NCBI GenBank assembly: GCA_022866045.1
Contig: JALHTW010000105.1
Location: forward strand, 1 to 36,574
Source: Candidatus Aminicenantota bacterium
GTDB lineage: Bacteria > Acidobacteriota > Aminicenantia > Aminicenantales > UBA4085
DNA length: 36,574 nucleotides
Reading direction: 5' to 3'
Shown: positions 1-8,239 of the stretch, one piece after another
Numbering within the stretch: position 1 is the first letter of the stretch
Layout of the letters: the number at the start of each line of letters is the position of its first letter
Program-made: the position numbers and the translations under genes
Notes under the pieces: generated by a model
Databases searched by the model: none
Seen by the model: the letters and a program-made list of their open reading frames with translations, nothing else
What the model was told of the DNA's origin: nothing

Positions 1-2
1 CG

Positions 3-926
3 ATCCGCCAGTCCATGCAGGAAACAGTGTTCAACGTCAAAAAAGCCTTTTACGGCTATCTCCTGGCCAAGAAATTCGTGGAGGTGTCCGAAGAGGCGGT
101 CGGCCTGGCGGAAAAGCATTGGAAGAACGTCAAGAGCTTGTATGACGTGGGCATGGCTTCCAAGTTCGACCTGCTGAGGTCCGAGGTCCAAGTGGCCAAC
201 TTAAAGCCTCAGCTCATCCGGGCCAAGAACGGCTTGAGCACGGCCGAACTCGGCCTCAAGACGCTTTTGGGGCTGGACCTGAAACAGCCGATCGAGGTGA
301 AGGGCGAGCTCAGTTACAAGGAATTCGAAGCCAACGTGGATGCCGACGTAGCCCAGGCTTTGACCAACCGGCCGGAAATGAATCAGATCAAGTTCCAACA
401 GCAGATGGCCGCTGAGATGCTCAAAATGGCGCGCGGAGCATACTTGCCGACCCTTGCCATCGGGGGCGCGTACAATTACTGGGGCAACCGGTTCAAATTC
501 ACGAAGGATAGCTGGGAGAGCTATTATTCCGTCAACCTTGTCCTGGACATCCCGCTCTTCAACGGGTTCGTCAACTCAGCCAAGGTCGGCGAGTCAAAAG
601 CCATGCTCAGGCAGCTCGATTACAGTCGGAAAGGCCTCTCGGAAATGGTCAAGTTCGAGGTCCAGGAGGCCATTCTCAGCCTGCAACAGGCCAAAGAGTC
701 GCTCCTCTCCCAGGAGAAAAACGTAGAGCAGGCCCAGGAAGCGGTCAGGATCGCCGATCTCAACTACGGGGAAGGATTGGCCACCAACCTGGATGTCAGT
801 TTCGCCCAGATGGCCCTGACTCAGGCCAAGACGAATTATTCCCAAGCCCTTTATGATTATGCCTTAGCTTTGGCCCAGCTCGAAAAAGCCATCGGCGCCG
901 GCGGGGATAAGGACGTCAATCGATAA
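3..926 (+). CDS. TolC-like outer membrane efflux protein, 5' end outside the window
   Basis: This is the C-terminal part (about 307 residues) of an outer membrane factor of a tripartite efflux system. The frame is open from base 3, so the true start lies upstream and the first visible ATG (base 15) is probably internal. It shows the alternating long amphipathic helices and short strands of the OEP fold: a strand region near LPTLAIGGAYNYWG, then a VLDIPLFNGF segment, then a last long Gln/Ala-rich helix with TNLDVSFAQMALTQAKTNY near the end. TolC-family proteins usually have 420-480 residues, so roughly the first third is missing. The RND adaptor gene starts 12 bases after the stop, so this channel very likely serves the adaptor and pump that follow. 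The substrate cannot be told from sequence. Confidence 0.92.
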   Translation: MRQSMQETVFNVKKAFYGYLLAKKFVEVSEEAVGLAEKHWKNVKSLYDVGMASKFDLLRSEVQVANLKPQLIRAKNGLSTAELGLKTLLGLDLKQPIEVKGELSYKEFEANVDADVAQALTNRPEMNQIKFQQQMAAEMLKMARGAYLPTLAIGGAYNYWGNRFKFTKDSWESYYSVNLVLDIPLFNGFVNSAKVGESKAMLRQLDYSRKGLSEMVKFEVQEAILSLQQAKESLLSQEKNVEQAQEAVRIADLNYGEGLATNLDVSFAQMALTQAKTNYSQALYDYALALAQLEKAIGAGGDKDVNR

Positions 927-938
927 CGGAGGATGACA

Positions 939-2036
939 ATGAAAAAGATATGGATGATGACGGGACTCGCCGGAGCGGTCGTCTTCGGGATGCTCGTGTC
1001 CTGCCAAACGGCGAAACAGGAGAGCCCGGCCGCGGCCGCGGAGAGCGCGATCCCCGTGAAAGTGGCCCAGGTCGTCAAACAAAAAATTTCGGAAAAGCTC
1101 ACGTATACGGGGACGCTGGAAGCCTGGCAAAAGATCAACATCATGCCGGACATCGGCGGCAAGGTGGCCAAGATCTATGTCGAGGAAGGACAGCGCGTCG
1201 AGAGGGACCAATTGCTGGCCGAGATGGATACGGAATCCATCGGTCTCCAGCTCAAGCAGGCCGAGGCGGCGCTCGCCGTGGCCGGGGCGAACTATAAGAA
1301 CGCGGCCAAGAACAAGGAGAGGATGGACCGCCTCCTCCAGGAAAAGGCCGTTTCCGACCAGCAGTATGAGCTTGTCAAGCTCGGCTATGATGCGGCCGAA
1401 GCTCAGCTCGCCCAGGCCCAGGCCGCGGTCAACATGGCCCGGCACACGCTTGATGTCTCGATTATGAAAGCACCCTTTAAAGGCATTATCGCCTCGAAGA
1501 ACGCCCAGGTTGGCGATGTCATCAACCCCATGATGGGCAGCTACGGTCCTGTGAGCGGCGTGCTGACGCTCGTAGATTATTCCCGGATCAAGATCGGCGT
1601 GGAAGTTTCTCAGAGCGATATCGTTCGTATCCAAAAAGGCCAGCCGGCGGTCGTGCGTGTTTCCCGGGGCGAAGCGAAGGAATATCCGGGGACGGTAACG
1701 GTGGTCAATACGACGGCTGATCCTCTGGCCAAGAAGTTCCATGTCGAGGTGACGGTCAACAATCCGGAGCTCTCGCTCCGGCCGGGCACGTTCGGCAGCG
1801 TCGTCTTCGAGGTCAACTCGCATGACAACGCCCTCGTCGTCCCGCAGAAGGCCGTCATCGAGGATAAGTATGTTTTCCTCGTCCAAGGGACGAAGGCGGT
1901 CAAAAAAGCCGTGGCCTTGGGCCTCAAGAATTCCGTGCTGGTCGAAGTGACGGCGGGGCTCAAGGAAGGCGACCTCGTCATCGTCGAGGGCAACTTCGGA
2001 CTCATCGACGGGACTGAGGTCGAGATCAAAAAGTGA
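939..2036 (+). CDS. RND efflux periplasmic adaptor (membrane fusion protein), lipoprotein
   Basis: Periplasmic adaptor linking the inner membrane RND pump to the outer membrane channel. The ATG at 939 is preferred over the in-frame ATG at 933, because a GGAGG at 928-932 abuts 933 but lies 6 bases before 939. From 939 the protein begins with a lipoprotein signal ending in a lipobox LVSC with Cys22, so it should be lipid-anchored in the periplasm. A biotinyl-lipoyl-like half motif (GGKVAKIYVEEGQRVERDQ) is followed by an alpha-helical hairpin rich in Ala/Gln/Lys, the second lipoyl half (IMKAPFKGIIASKNAQVGD) and a beta-barrel domain ending in a KEGDLVIVEG segment. Length (365 residues) is normal for the family. 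It lies 12 bases after the TolC-like gene and 13 before the pump gene, in one operon. Confidence 0.95.
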   Translation: MKKIWMMTGLAGAVVFGMLVSCQTAKQESPAAAAESAIPVKVAQVVKQKISEKLTYTGTLEAWQKINIMPDIGGKVAKIYVEEGQRVERDQLLAEMDTESIGLQLKQAEAALAVAGANYKNAAKNKERMDRLLQEKAVSDQQYELVKLGYDAAEAQLAQAQAAVNMARHTLDVSIMKAPFKGIIASKNAQVGDVINPMMGSYGPVSGVLTLVDYSRIKIGVEVSQSDIVRIQKGQPAVVRVSRGEAKEYPGTVTVVNTTADPLAKKFHVEVTVNNPELSLRPGTFGSVVFEVNSHDNALVVPQKAVIEDKYVFLVQGTKAVKKAVALGLKNSVLVEVTAGLKEGDLVIVEGNFGLIDGTEVEIKK

Positions 2037-2049
2037 TCGAGAGGCACCC

Positions 2050-5000
2050 ATGAAACTCCCGGAATTCTCAGTCAACCGCCGGGTCACGACGGCCATGCTG
2101 GCCATGATCCTGGTCGTGGTCGGCGCGATCTCGTTTACGAGGCTGGGGCTCGATTACTTCCCGGACCTTGACTTCCCGACGGTCACAGTCATCACGACCT
2201 ATAAAGGGGCGTCGCCCGAAGACATCGAAAATTCGATCACGAGGCCTTTAGAGCAGGTCATAAGCTCCGTCAACCGGGTCAAGAAAGTGTCCTCGACAAC
2301 CTCGGAAGGAACATCCCTTATCCAGGTGGACTTCGAGTGGGGAACGAACCTGGATTTCGCGGCCCAGGACCTCCGCGACCGGATCGGCCTCTATAAAAGT
2401 TACCTTCCCAAAGGGATCAGCGAGCCGCTGGTTGTGAAGTTCAACCTGTCCGAGATGCCGATCATCTTCTGGGGCATCACGGGGAACCGTCCCACGGCCG
2501 AGCTCAAAAAACTCGTCGAAGACGAGGTCGCCCGGCGGCTGGAGCGGATCGACGGCGTGGCCGCCGCCCAGACATTTTCGATGGACACCCGGGAGATCCT
2601 CGTCGATATCGACAAGCACGCCCTCCAGACGCTGAACCTGTCGCTCGAGCGCGTGCTCGGCGCGCTCTACATGGATAATATGAACATGCCGGCCGGCCAT
2701 CTCATCGAGCGGCATTCGGATTACCTGGTCCGGACGCTCGGGGAATACGAGAACCTCGATGACATCCGGAACACGATCGTCGGCGCCACAGCCAAGGGCG
2801 ACCCGATCTACGTCCGGGACCTGGCCGAAGTCAAAGACACGATGAAGGAGACGCGGTACATCGGCCGCATTCAGGGCCGTCAGGGCGTCTTCCTCATGAT
2901 CAGCAAGCGCTCGGGCGCGAACACGGCCCTCACCGGCGCCGCCGTCCTCAAGGAGCTCGAAACAATCCGCAAGATGCTTCCGGCCGACGTCGTCTTCAAC
3001 AAGGTCATGGACCAGGCCGAGATGATCAAGGGCGTGACCAAAGACACGGCTGACAACGCCTGGCAGGGCGGCCTTCTGGCCATCGTCCTGATCTTTTTCT
3101 TCCTCATGAACTGGCGGCCGACGCTCATCATCGGGGTGGCCATTCCGCTCTCGATCGTCACGACGTTCATCGCCCTCTATTTCGCCGGGTACACACTCAA
3201 TCTACTGACCCTTGGCGGCCTGGCCCTCGGCATCGGGATGCTCGTGGACAATTCCATCGTCGTCATCGAGAATATGTTCCGCCACATCCAGGAGGGGCGA
3301 AGCGCCAAGGACGCGGCCATCGCCGGCACGTCCGAGGTCGGGATGGCTATCACGGCCTCGACGCTGACGACGATCGTCGTCTTCCTGCCGATGGTCTTCG
3401 CCCAGGGCATCACGGGCAAGCTCACGCGCGGCCTGGCCTTGTCCATCACGTTCTCGCTCGTCGCGTCGCTCTTCGTCGCCTTGACGATCGTCCCGATGAT
3501 GGCCTCGCTTTTGTTTAAACGCCGCGAGGGAGACGCGAGAGCTGTGCGCAAGACGATCGGCCGCAATTTTGAGGGAGCCCGCCGTACCTATCGGAAAACC
3601 CTTGAGTGGGCGCTCTCTCATCGGAAAACGGTCCTCCTCGGTGTGTTGGGCCTCTTCGCCGTGTCTGTGGCCCTCATCCCCATTTTGGGCACCGAGTTCA
3701 TGCCGTCCATGGACCTGGACATGGCCTTCTTGAAGATCAGCCTCCCGGTCGGCTCGTCGCTCGCGGAAACGGACCGCGTGACGCAGATCGTCGAAGACAT
3801 CATCCGCCGGCAGCCCGAGGTGAGGATCATCTCCGCCCAGGCCGGCTCCCAGGCCGAAGACAATCCCCAGGACCAGGGATTTGGCGGGAATCCCACAGGC
3901 CCGCACGAAGGTCAGTTTTTCATCGGTCTCAAGCCCGTTACCGAGCGGAAGCTGACGAATGCCCAAGTCCTTGATGAGATCCGCAAGAAGTTGCCCAAGC
4001 TCGAGGGCGTCAAGTTCGAGGCCATCGATATGCAGCAGACCTTTCTCGGCGGCGCTGCCGCTCCGGTGGAGATCAAGATCTTCGGGAAAGACCTCGGCAA
4101 GCTCCGGGAGATCGCCGACGGCATCGTCGCCCGGATCAAGGACGTGCCCGGACTGCGCGATGTTACGCATACATTGTCTCAGGCCAAGCCCGAATACCAT
4201 ATTCGGATCGATCGCGACAAGGCTGCCCGGTTCGGGCTTACAGTCAACCAGGTGGAGACGACCGTTCAAACCGCGACGCTCGGTCAGGTGGCGACCCGTT
4301 ACCGCGAAGGCGGTGAGGAGATCGACATCCGCGTCCGGTTCAAGGAGGAATACCGGAATACGATCGAGGAGATCCGGAACATCCCCATCCTGACGCCGCT
4401 CAACACGTCGATCGCTCTCGGCCAGGTGGCGGAGATCGATTCAGGCACCGGTCCGATCCAGATCGCCCGCGAGAACCAGGCCCGGCGCGTCTTGGTGACG
4501 GGCAATATCGTCGGCCGCGACCTGGGCAGCGTTGTCAAGGACATCAAGCAGAGGATCGAAGGTCTCGACCGGATGCTCCCGCCGGGCTATTTTCTCGAGT
4601 TCGGCGGCTCCTATCAGCAGATGACCGAGGCGTTTCTGATCCTTGCCGGAGTGTTTGCCCTGGCGGTCCTTCTGGTGTACATGGTCATGGCCTCGCAGTT
4701 CGAGTCGTTTCTCCACCCATTCATTATCATGTTTACGATTCCTTTGTGTTTGATCGGCATCGTCGCCGGCCTGCTCATCGCGGGACGGCCGGTCAACCTC
4801 CCGGTCGGGATCGGATTAATCTTGCTGGCTGGCGTGGCCGTGAACAACGCCATCGTCATGATCGACTATATGAACCAGCTGCGTCGGAGCGGCGTGGAGA
4901 AGAAAGAAGCGATCATTCAGGGCGCCGTGACCCGTCTGCGTCCGGTCCTGCTGACCGCGCTGACGACGATCCTGGGCACGCTGCCCATGGCCTTCAGCCG

Positions 5001-5187
5001 CACGTCCGGAGCGGCAATGCGCAACCCGCTGGCCATCACGCTGCTCGGCGGCCTGACGACGACAACGTTCCTGACGCTGTTCATCATCCCGGTCATGTAC
5101 AGCCTGTTCGAAAGGGTGTCATACAAAAAGGCGAACGCGGCGAAGAAGGATTTGGCTGCCGCGATGGGAGGGGCTCTAAGGGATTAG
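2050..5187 (+). CDS. RND-family efflux pump, inner membrane permease (HAE/AcrB type)
   Basis: Proton-driven multidrug or lipid exporter of 1045 residues, the usual length for AcrB-like pumps. TM1 is near residues 10-30 (AMLAMILVVVGAISFTRLGL), followed by the porter domain, a TM2-6 block at about 335-490, a second porter domain, and TM8-12 at about 860-1030. The TM4 motif reads LVDNSIVVIEN, so the two acidic residues of AcrB (D407/D408) are Asp400-Asn401 here. In TM10 the AcrB Lys940 position lies in GVAVNNAIVMIDY (Asn932/Asn933). The same DN/NN pattern occurs in other RND subfamilies, so it marks subfamily rather than damage. The stop overlaps the stop of the opposite-strand baeRF gene by three bases, leaving no room for a separate terminator. 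Confidence 0.96.
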   Translation: MKLPEFSVNRRVTTAMLAMILVVVGAISFTRLGLDYFPDLDFPTVTVITTYKGASPEDIENSITRPLEQVISSVNRVKKVSSTTSEGTSLIQVDFEWGTNLDFAAQDLRDRIGLYKSYLPKGISEPLVVKFNLSEMPIIFWGITGNRPTAELKKLVEDEVARRLERIDGVAAAQTFSMDTREILVDIDKHALQTLNLSLERVLGALYMDNMNMPAGHLIERHSDYLVRTLGEYENLDDIRNTIVGATAKGDPIYVRDLAEVKDTMKETRYIGRIQGRQGVFLMISKRSGANTALTGAAVLKELETIRKMLPADVVFNKVMDQAEMIKGVTKDTADNAWQGGLLAIVLIFFFLMNWRPTLIIGVAIPLSIVTTFIALYFAGYTLNLLTLGGLALGIGMLVDNSIVVIENMFRHIQEGRSAKDAAIAGTSEVGMAITASTLTTIVVFLPMVFAQGITGKLTRGLALSITFSLVASLFVALTIVPMMASLLFKRREGDARAVRKTIGRNFEGARRTYRKTLEWALSHRKTVLLGVLGLFAVSVALIPILGTEFMPSMDLDMAFLKISLPVGSSLAETDRVTQIVEDIIRRQPEVRIISAQAGSQAEDNPQDQGFGGNPTGPHEGQFFIGLKPVTERKLTNAQVLDEIRKKLPKLEGVKFEAIDMQQTFLGGAAAPVEIKIFGKDLGKLREIADGIVARIKDVPGLRDVTHTLSQAKPEYHIRIDRDKAARFGLTVNQVETTVQTATLGQVATRYREGGEEIDIRVRFKEEYRNTIEEIRNIPILTPLNTSIALGQVAEIDSGTGPIQIARENQARRVLVTGNIVGRDLGSVVKDIKQRIEGLDRMLPPGYFLEFGGSYQQMTEAFLILAGVFALAVLLVYMVMASQFESFLHPFIIMFTIPLCLIGIVAGLLIAGRPVNLPVGIGLILLAGVAVNNAIVMIDYMNQLRRSGVEKKEAIIQGAVTRLRPVLLTALTTILGTLPMAFSRTSGAAMRNPLAITLLGGLTTTTFLTLFIIPVMYSLFERVSYKKANAAKKDLAAAMGGALRD

Positions 5188-6326
5188 ATTTTATACCTCA
5201 AGAACGCGCCGATCTTGCCATAGTGGTCGAGCTTGGAGGGCGGGGTGATGTGCTTGACCTCGGCGTGGCTCCGGAAGGTCGATTCGATCGCCTCGTCCAC
5301 GACATCGGACAGGGCATTCGTCTTTTTCTGGCAGGAGGGGCAAACCGCTTCCTCCAGATAGAGGAATTTGCAGCGCGGGCAGATCTTTCCCTCCGCGGTG
5401 AAGTTGTGCGTCACGAGAAGCGCCTGGACTTCGACTTGATTCAGCCGGCGCAGCACCTCCTTGATTCCCGACACGGCGCGTCCGCCCTTTTCCAGCTCGG
5501 AGACGAACCTCCGGACGCCCTCGGCCTCTTCGGCCATATGGAGCTGCTCCTCGAGCTCGATGGTCTCCTTGAGGATCTTATCCACCGGATCGGAAAGTTT
5601 CGCTTTGAGACGGCCTTTCAATCGGTCGATAAGATAGCGGTGGAGAAAGAGCTCCAAGTCCGAATAGAAGCTGTCTTCGCAGCCCAATAAGAGCCAATCG
5701 AACTGGTCCTTTTTGAAAAGCTCGAAGGTGCGTTGTGCGGCTTTTTTATAATGATCATGGAGGTGGGCCTCGATGTGCCGCTCGATGCGCTTGGCTTCGG
5801 CGCCTTCGAATCCTCCTTCCTTGATCTTGCCCGGGACGTCGCTCGTCAGTGATTCAATGAACGAGATCTCGCCCATGAAGACGTTATACCATTTGGCTTC
5901 CCGGCGGCCGATGAGGACGGCGCAGATGCGGCGGTAGCGTCCCAAAATCTGAGACAGGGGCCGGACGTAAGGATTGTGGTTGAAGAGAACGCGGTCCCGG
6001 GGCGGGTGGGGGAGATGAATGTCTTCCCAGAAATGTTCACCCTGGCAGGAAAAGATGGCCAGTCCCTGGGAGTTGGCCGTCATGTTCTGCGAGAAAAAAT
6101 CGGCGATCTTATCCAGGTCGCGGCCGATAGACGTTTTCTTGTCTTTGCCGAGGTCCAGGCTTTCGAGCCGGGCCCGGCCGACGGCTAAAAGATTCTTGGC
6201 GGAGACAAGGATCTCTTTTTTTGAAAAACGGCTCTTATCGGTGTTGAGGAAAAACGAGGTCGTTAGATACGTCTCGCTTTTGAAGCGGGAGAGGGCTTCG
6301 ATCTGTTGCCGGCTCAAAAGTTTCAT
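5184..6326 (-). CDS. Bacterial archaeo-eukaryotic release-factor-like protein (baeRF, probably family 10)
   Basis: A 380-residue bacterial relative of aRF1/eRF1, Pelota and Vms1. The N-terminal part (about 1-125, with SETYLTTSFFLNTDKS) is followed by an eRF1 domain-2-like segment (about 130-240), a helical stretch, and a C-terminal part with a four-Cys zinc ribbon, CPRC at 316-319 and CPSC at 329-332. The loop that carries GGQ in release factors reads GGFEGAEAKR from residue 171: the two Gly are present but Gln is not directly after them. Peptidyl-tRNA hydrolysis is therefore uncertain, and ribosome rescue or ribosome binding is only an inference from the family. The start is well supported by AAGGAGG just before the ATG. 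Transcription converges on the RND operon. The family-10 assignment is from recall of the conserved N-terminus. Confidence 0.82.
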   Translation of the reverse strand: MKLLSRQQIEALSRFKSETYLTTSFFLNTDKSRFSKKEILVSAKNLLAVGRARLESLDLGKDKKTSIGRDLDKIADFFSQNMTANSQGLAIFSCQGEHFWEDIHLPHPPRDRVLFNHNPYVRPLSQILGRYRRICAVLIGRREAKWYNVFMGEISFIESLTSDVPGKIKEGGFEGAEAKRIERHIEAHLHDHYKKAAQRTFELFKKDQFDWLLLGCEDSFYSDLELFLHRYLIDRLKGRLKAKLSDPVDKILKETIELEEQLHMAEEAEGVRRFVSELEKGGRAVSGIKEVLRRLNQVEVQALLVTHNFTAEGKICPRCKFLYLEEAVCPSCQKKTNALSDVVDEAIESTFRSHAEVKHITPPSKLDHYGKIGAFLRYKI

Positions 6327-6486
6327 AGAACCTCCTTAGAAAAATTACGCAGAAATTTATCGGGTGTTTTTAAACGTCCCTTTTTGATTGGTAATCTTAA
6401 GACGCGCTCTCTCGTGATGGAGACGGCCATACACCTCTAAAATAAAAGCAGACAGGCCTTTTGTCAAGAGGGCGCGATTCGCGGGC

Positions 6487-6515
6487 TTTACTCGAGGGCT
6501 TATAAAGCTTATAAT
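6487..6515 (+). promoter_or_regulatory. Putative sigma-70-type promoter of the tRNA-Leu gene
   Basis: A perfect -10 hexamer TATAAT at 6510-6515 is preceded, with a 17-base spacer, by TTTACT at 6487-6492 (4 of 6 matches to TTGACA). Transcription would start near 6522, about 36 bases before the mature tRNA 5' end. Confidence 0.5.
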
Positions 6516-6557
6516 ATTTGAGCTTTTTAGCCTTATTTTCCCGATGTTTGCGAACGT

Positions 6558-6648
6558 GCGGAAGTGGCGGAATAGGCAGACGCGTAAGCCTCAGGAGCTT
6601 ATAGCCGATTATAAGGCTGTGTGGGTTCAAGTCCCACCTTCCGCACCA
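6558..6648 (+). tRNA. tRNA-Leu (anticodon CAG)
   Basis: A complete class II tRNA with encoded CCA. The acceptor stem GCGGAAG pairs with CTTCCGC, followed by discriminator A and CCA ending at 6648. The anticodon stem TAAGC/GCTTA closes the loop CTCAGGA, giving anticodon CAG, which reads CUG Leu codons. The long variable arm (AGCC...GGCT) typical of tRNA-Leu and the T-arm GTGGG-TTCAAGT-CCCAC are both intact. It stands alone between two protein genes. The antisense strand gives a false open reading frame that should not be annotated. Confidence 0.98.
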
Positions 6649-6658
6649 GAAAAAATCG

Positions 6659-6690
6659 GGGACGGTCCTCAAAAAAAGGCCGTCCCTGTT
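6659..6690 (+). terminator. Hairpin after tRNA-Leu, possible terminator
   Basis: GGGACGG at 6659-6665 pairs with CCGTCCC at 6680-6686 around an A-rich loop, followed by TGTTT. It lies 10 bases after the tRNA. The short T tract makes it a modest intrinsic terminator, and it could instead be a short dispersed palindrome. Confidence 0.45.
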
Positions 6691-6787
6691 TAGCTTGGGA
6701 TTAGTCCCATGCCTTCTGACTTTCGAACAAATTCGGGGAGACAATACGTAAATCCAATATGGAGTTGCTATCCTCGAACTATGCCCA

Positions 6788-8140
6788 ATGCGTAGACCTG
6801 AACCCAGAAAGAATGTCCTCCTGATCAATCCCTGGATCTACGACTTCACCGCTTATGACTTCTGGCTGAAGCCGCTCGGGCTTCTCTATGTCGCTTCGAT
6901 CCTGCGGGAGCAGGCCGAGGTCAACCTTCATTTCATTAATTGCCTCGACCGTTTTCATCCCATGCTGGAGATAGGGCCAAAGTCCAAGGCTGACGGCCGC
7001 GGGCATTTCCTCAAGGAGGAAGTGACGAAGCCGGAGATATTAAAAGCCGTCCCCCGGAAGTATTCCCGCTACGGGATTCCCGTTTCCGTGTTTAAAAAGG
7101 AGCTCGAGCGGATTCCGGTCCCCGACCTGGTTCTGATGACGTGCACGATGACTTACTGGTACCCCGGCGTTCAACTCGCGGTCGAGCTTGTCCGGGAGAT
7201 ATTCGGCGCGGCGCCGATCGTCCTCGGCGGCATTTACGCAACGCTGGCCGAGGACCACGCCAGACAATTTTCCGGAGCGGATAAGATCATTACGGGACCG
7301 GCCGAAAACAAGATCATTCCTCTCCTCCGCGAGATATGGGGGGACGGATCTGTCCGCGAGGCTGAATTTCCGTCGTTTAACGATATGCCCTGTCCTGCGT
7401 TCGACTTGCTCAACAATAAGGATTCTCTTCCGCTTCTGACGTCCCGCGGCTGTCCGTTCACCTGCGCCTTCTGCGCCGGACCTCTTCTTTATGATCGGTT
7501 CGAACAGCGAAACCCCGAGGACGTCGTCGCGGAAATCGCGGACCATGCGGAACGCTTCGGCACGCGCCATTTCGCGTTTTATGACGATGCGCTCCTCCTC
7601 AAGCCCGAGTCCCATATCATCCCGATCTTGGAAGAGGTCGTCCGCCGGAAATGGCCGGTCTCGTTCCATACACCCAACGGGCTTCATATCCGGGAGATCG
7701 ACCAGGACATGGCCCATCTTTTCCGGAAAGCCGATGTCAGGTCGCTCTACCTCAGCCAGGAGTCAACGGACCGGAATGTCATCCGGGAAGCCTGTCCTAA
7801 AGTCGCTCAGGGAGATCTGGGGAGGGCGATCGGCTATCTCGAAAAGGCCGGTTACAGGCGCGAAGACATCAGCGTGTATCTCATGGCCGGGCTTCCGAAC
7901 CAGGATGCGGCGAGCATCAGGGAAAGCGTGGGCGATATCCGCCGCCTGGGAGCAAAGCCCCGGATGGCCTATTTCTCACCGATCCCCGGAACGCGCATCT
8001 GGCGGGAACTCGTCGATCGAGGCCGATTGAAGAAAGACGCCGATCCTCTCATCCAAAATAAAATGGCTTTTCCATACATTTGGGCTGATTTTTCTCCGGA
8101 GGATTTCAGGGACCTGCAGGATTTGCTGAACGAACAATAA
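6788..8140 (+). CDS. B12-binding-type radical SAM protein of unknown substrate
   Basis: A 450-residue radical SAM enzyme. Residues from about 8 to 200 look like the Rossmann-type cobalamin-binding domain that often precedes radical SAM domains (KNVLLINPW..., LKPLGLLYVASILRE, later IVLGGIYATLAEDHA). The base-off B12 motif DxHxxG is not evident, so cobalamin binding is uncertain. The 4Fe-4S motif is CPFTCAFC with Cys222, Cys226 and Cys229. The later FYDDALLL, YLSQESTD and VYLMAGLPNQ segments are typical of this radical SAM group. No clear Shine-Dalgarno precedes the ATG. An ATG 8 bases upstream is in a frame that stops at once, so 6788 is the best start. Neighbours do not reveal the substrate; methylation or another radical reaction on a lipid, pigment or peptide are all possible. 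Confidence 0.88.
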   Translation: MRRPEPRKNVLLINPWIYDFTAYDFWLKPLGLLYVASILREQAEVNLHFINCLDRFHPMLEIGPKSKADGRGHFLKEEVTKPEILKAVPRKYSRYGIPVSVFKKELERIPVPDLVLMTCTMTYWYPGVQLAVELVREIFGAAPIVLGGIYATLAEDHARQFSGADKIITGPAENKIIPLLREIWGDGSVREAEFPSFNDMPCPAFDLLNNKDSLPLLTSRGCPFTCAFCAGPLLYDRFEQRNPEDVVAEIADHAERFGTRHFAFYDDALLLKPESHIIPILEEVVRRKWPVSFHTPNGLHIREIDQDMAHLFRKADVRSLYLSQESTDRNVIREACPKVAQGDLGRAIGYLEKAGYRREDISVYLMAGLPNQDAASIRESVGDIRRLGAKPRMAYFSPIPGTRIWRELVDRGRLKKDADPLIQNKMAFPYIWADFSPEDFRDLQDLLNEQ

Positions 8141-8239
8141 TAGGATGGCGAATTTGTCTCCCAGCCGGAATTCTGATATTTTGTAATTTTCGAAGATGAC
8201 GGAATTGATTTCAGGATGAATAACAAGGAGGAGGGCGAC

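Noticed and set aside
864-2105. 413-codon open frame opposite the RND adaptor gene
   Set aside because: High-GC codon usage leaves the antisense frame open. The sense gene has a ribosome site, lipobox and family motifs; the antisense has none.
3202-4269. 355-codon open frame opposite the RND pump
   Set aside because: Shadow frame of a GC-rich membrane protein gene; its composition (many His, Asp, Arg) is typical of antisense translation.
6397-6828. 143-codon open frame on the - strand containing WCGRWDLNPH-type text
   Set aside because: It is the antisense of the tRNA-Leu gene; this translated text is a well-known false protein arising opposite tRNA-Leu.
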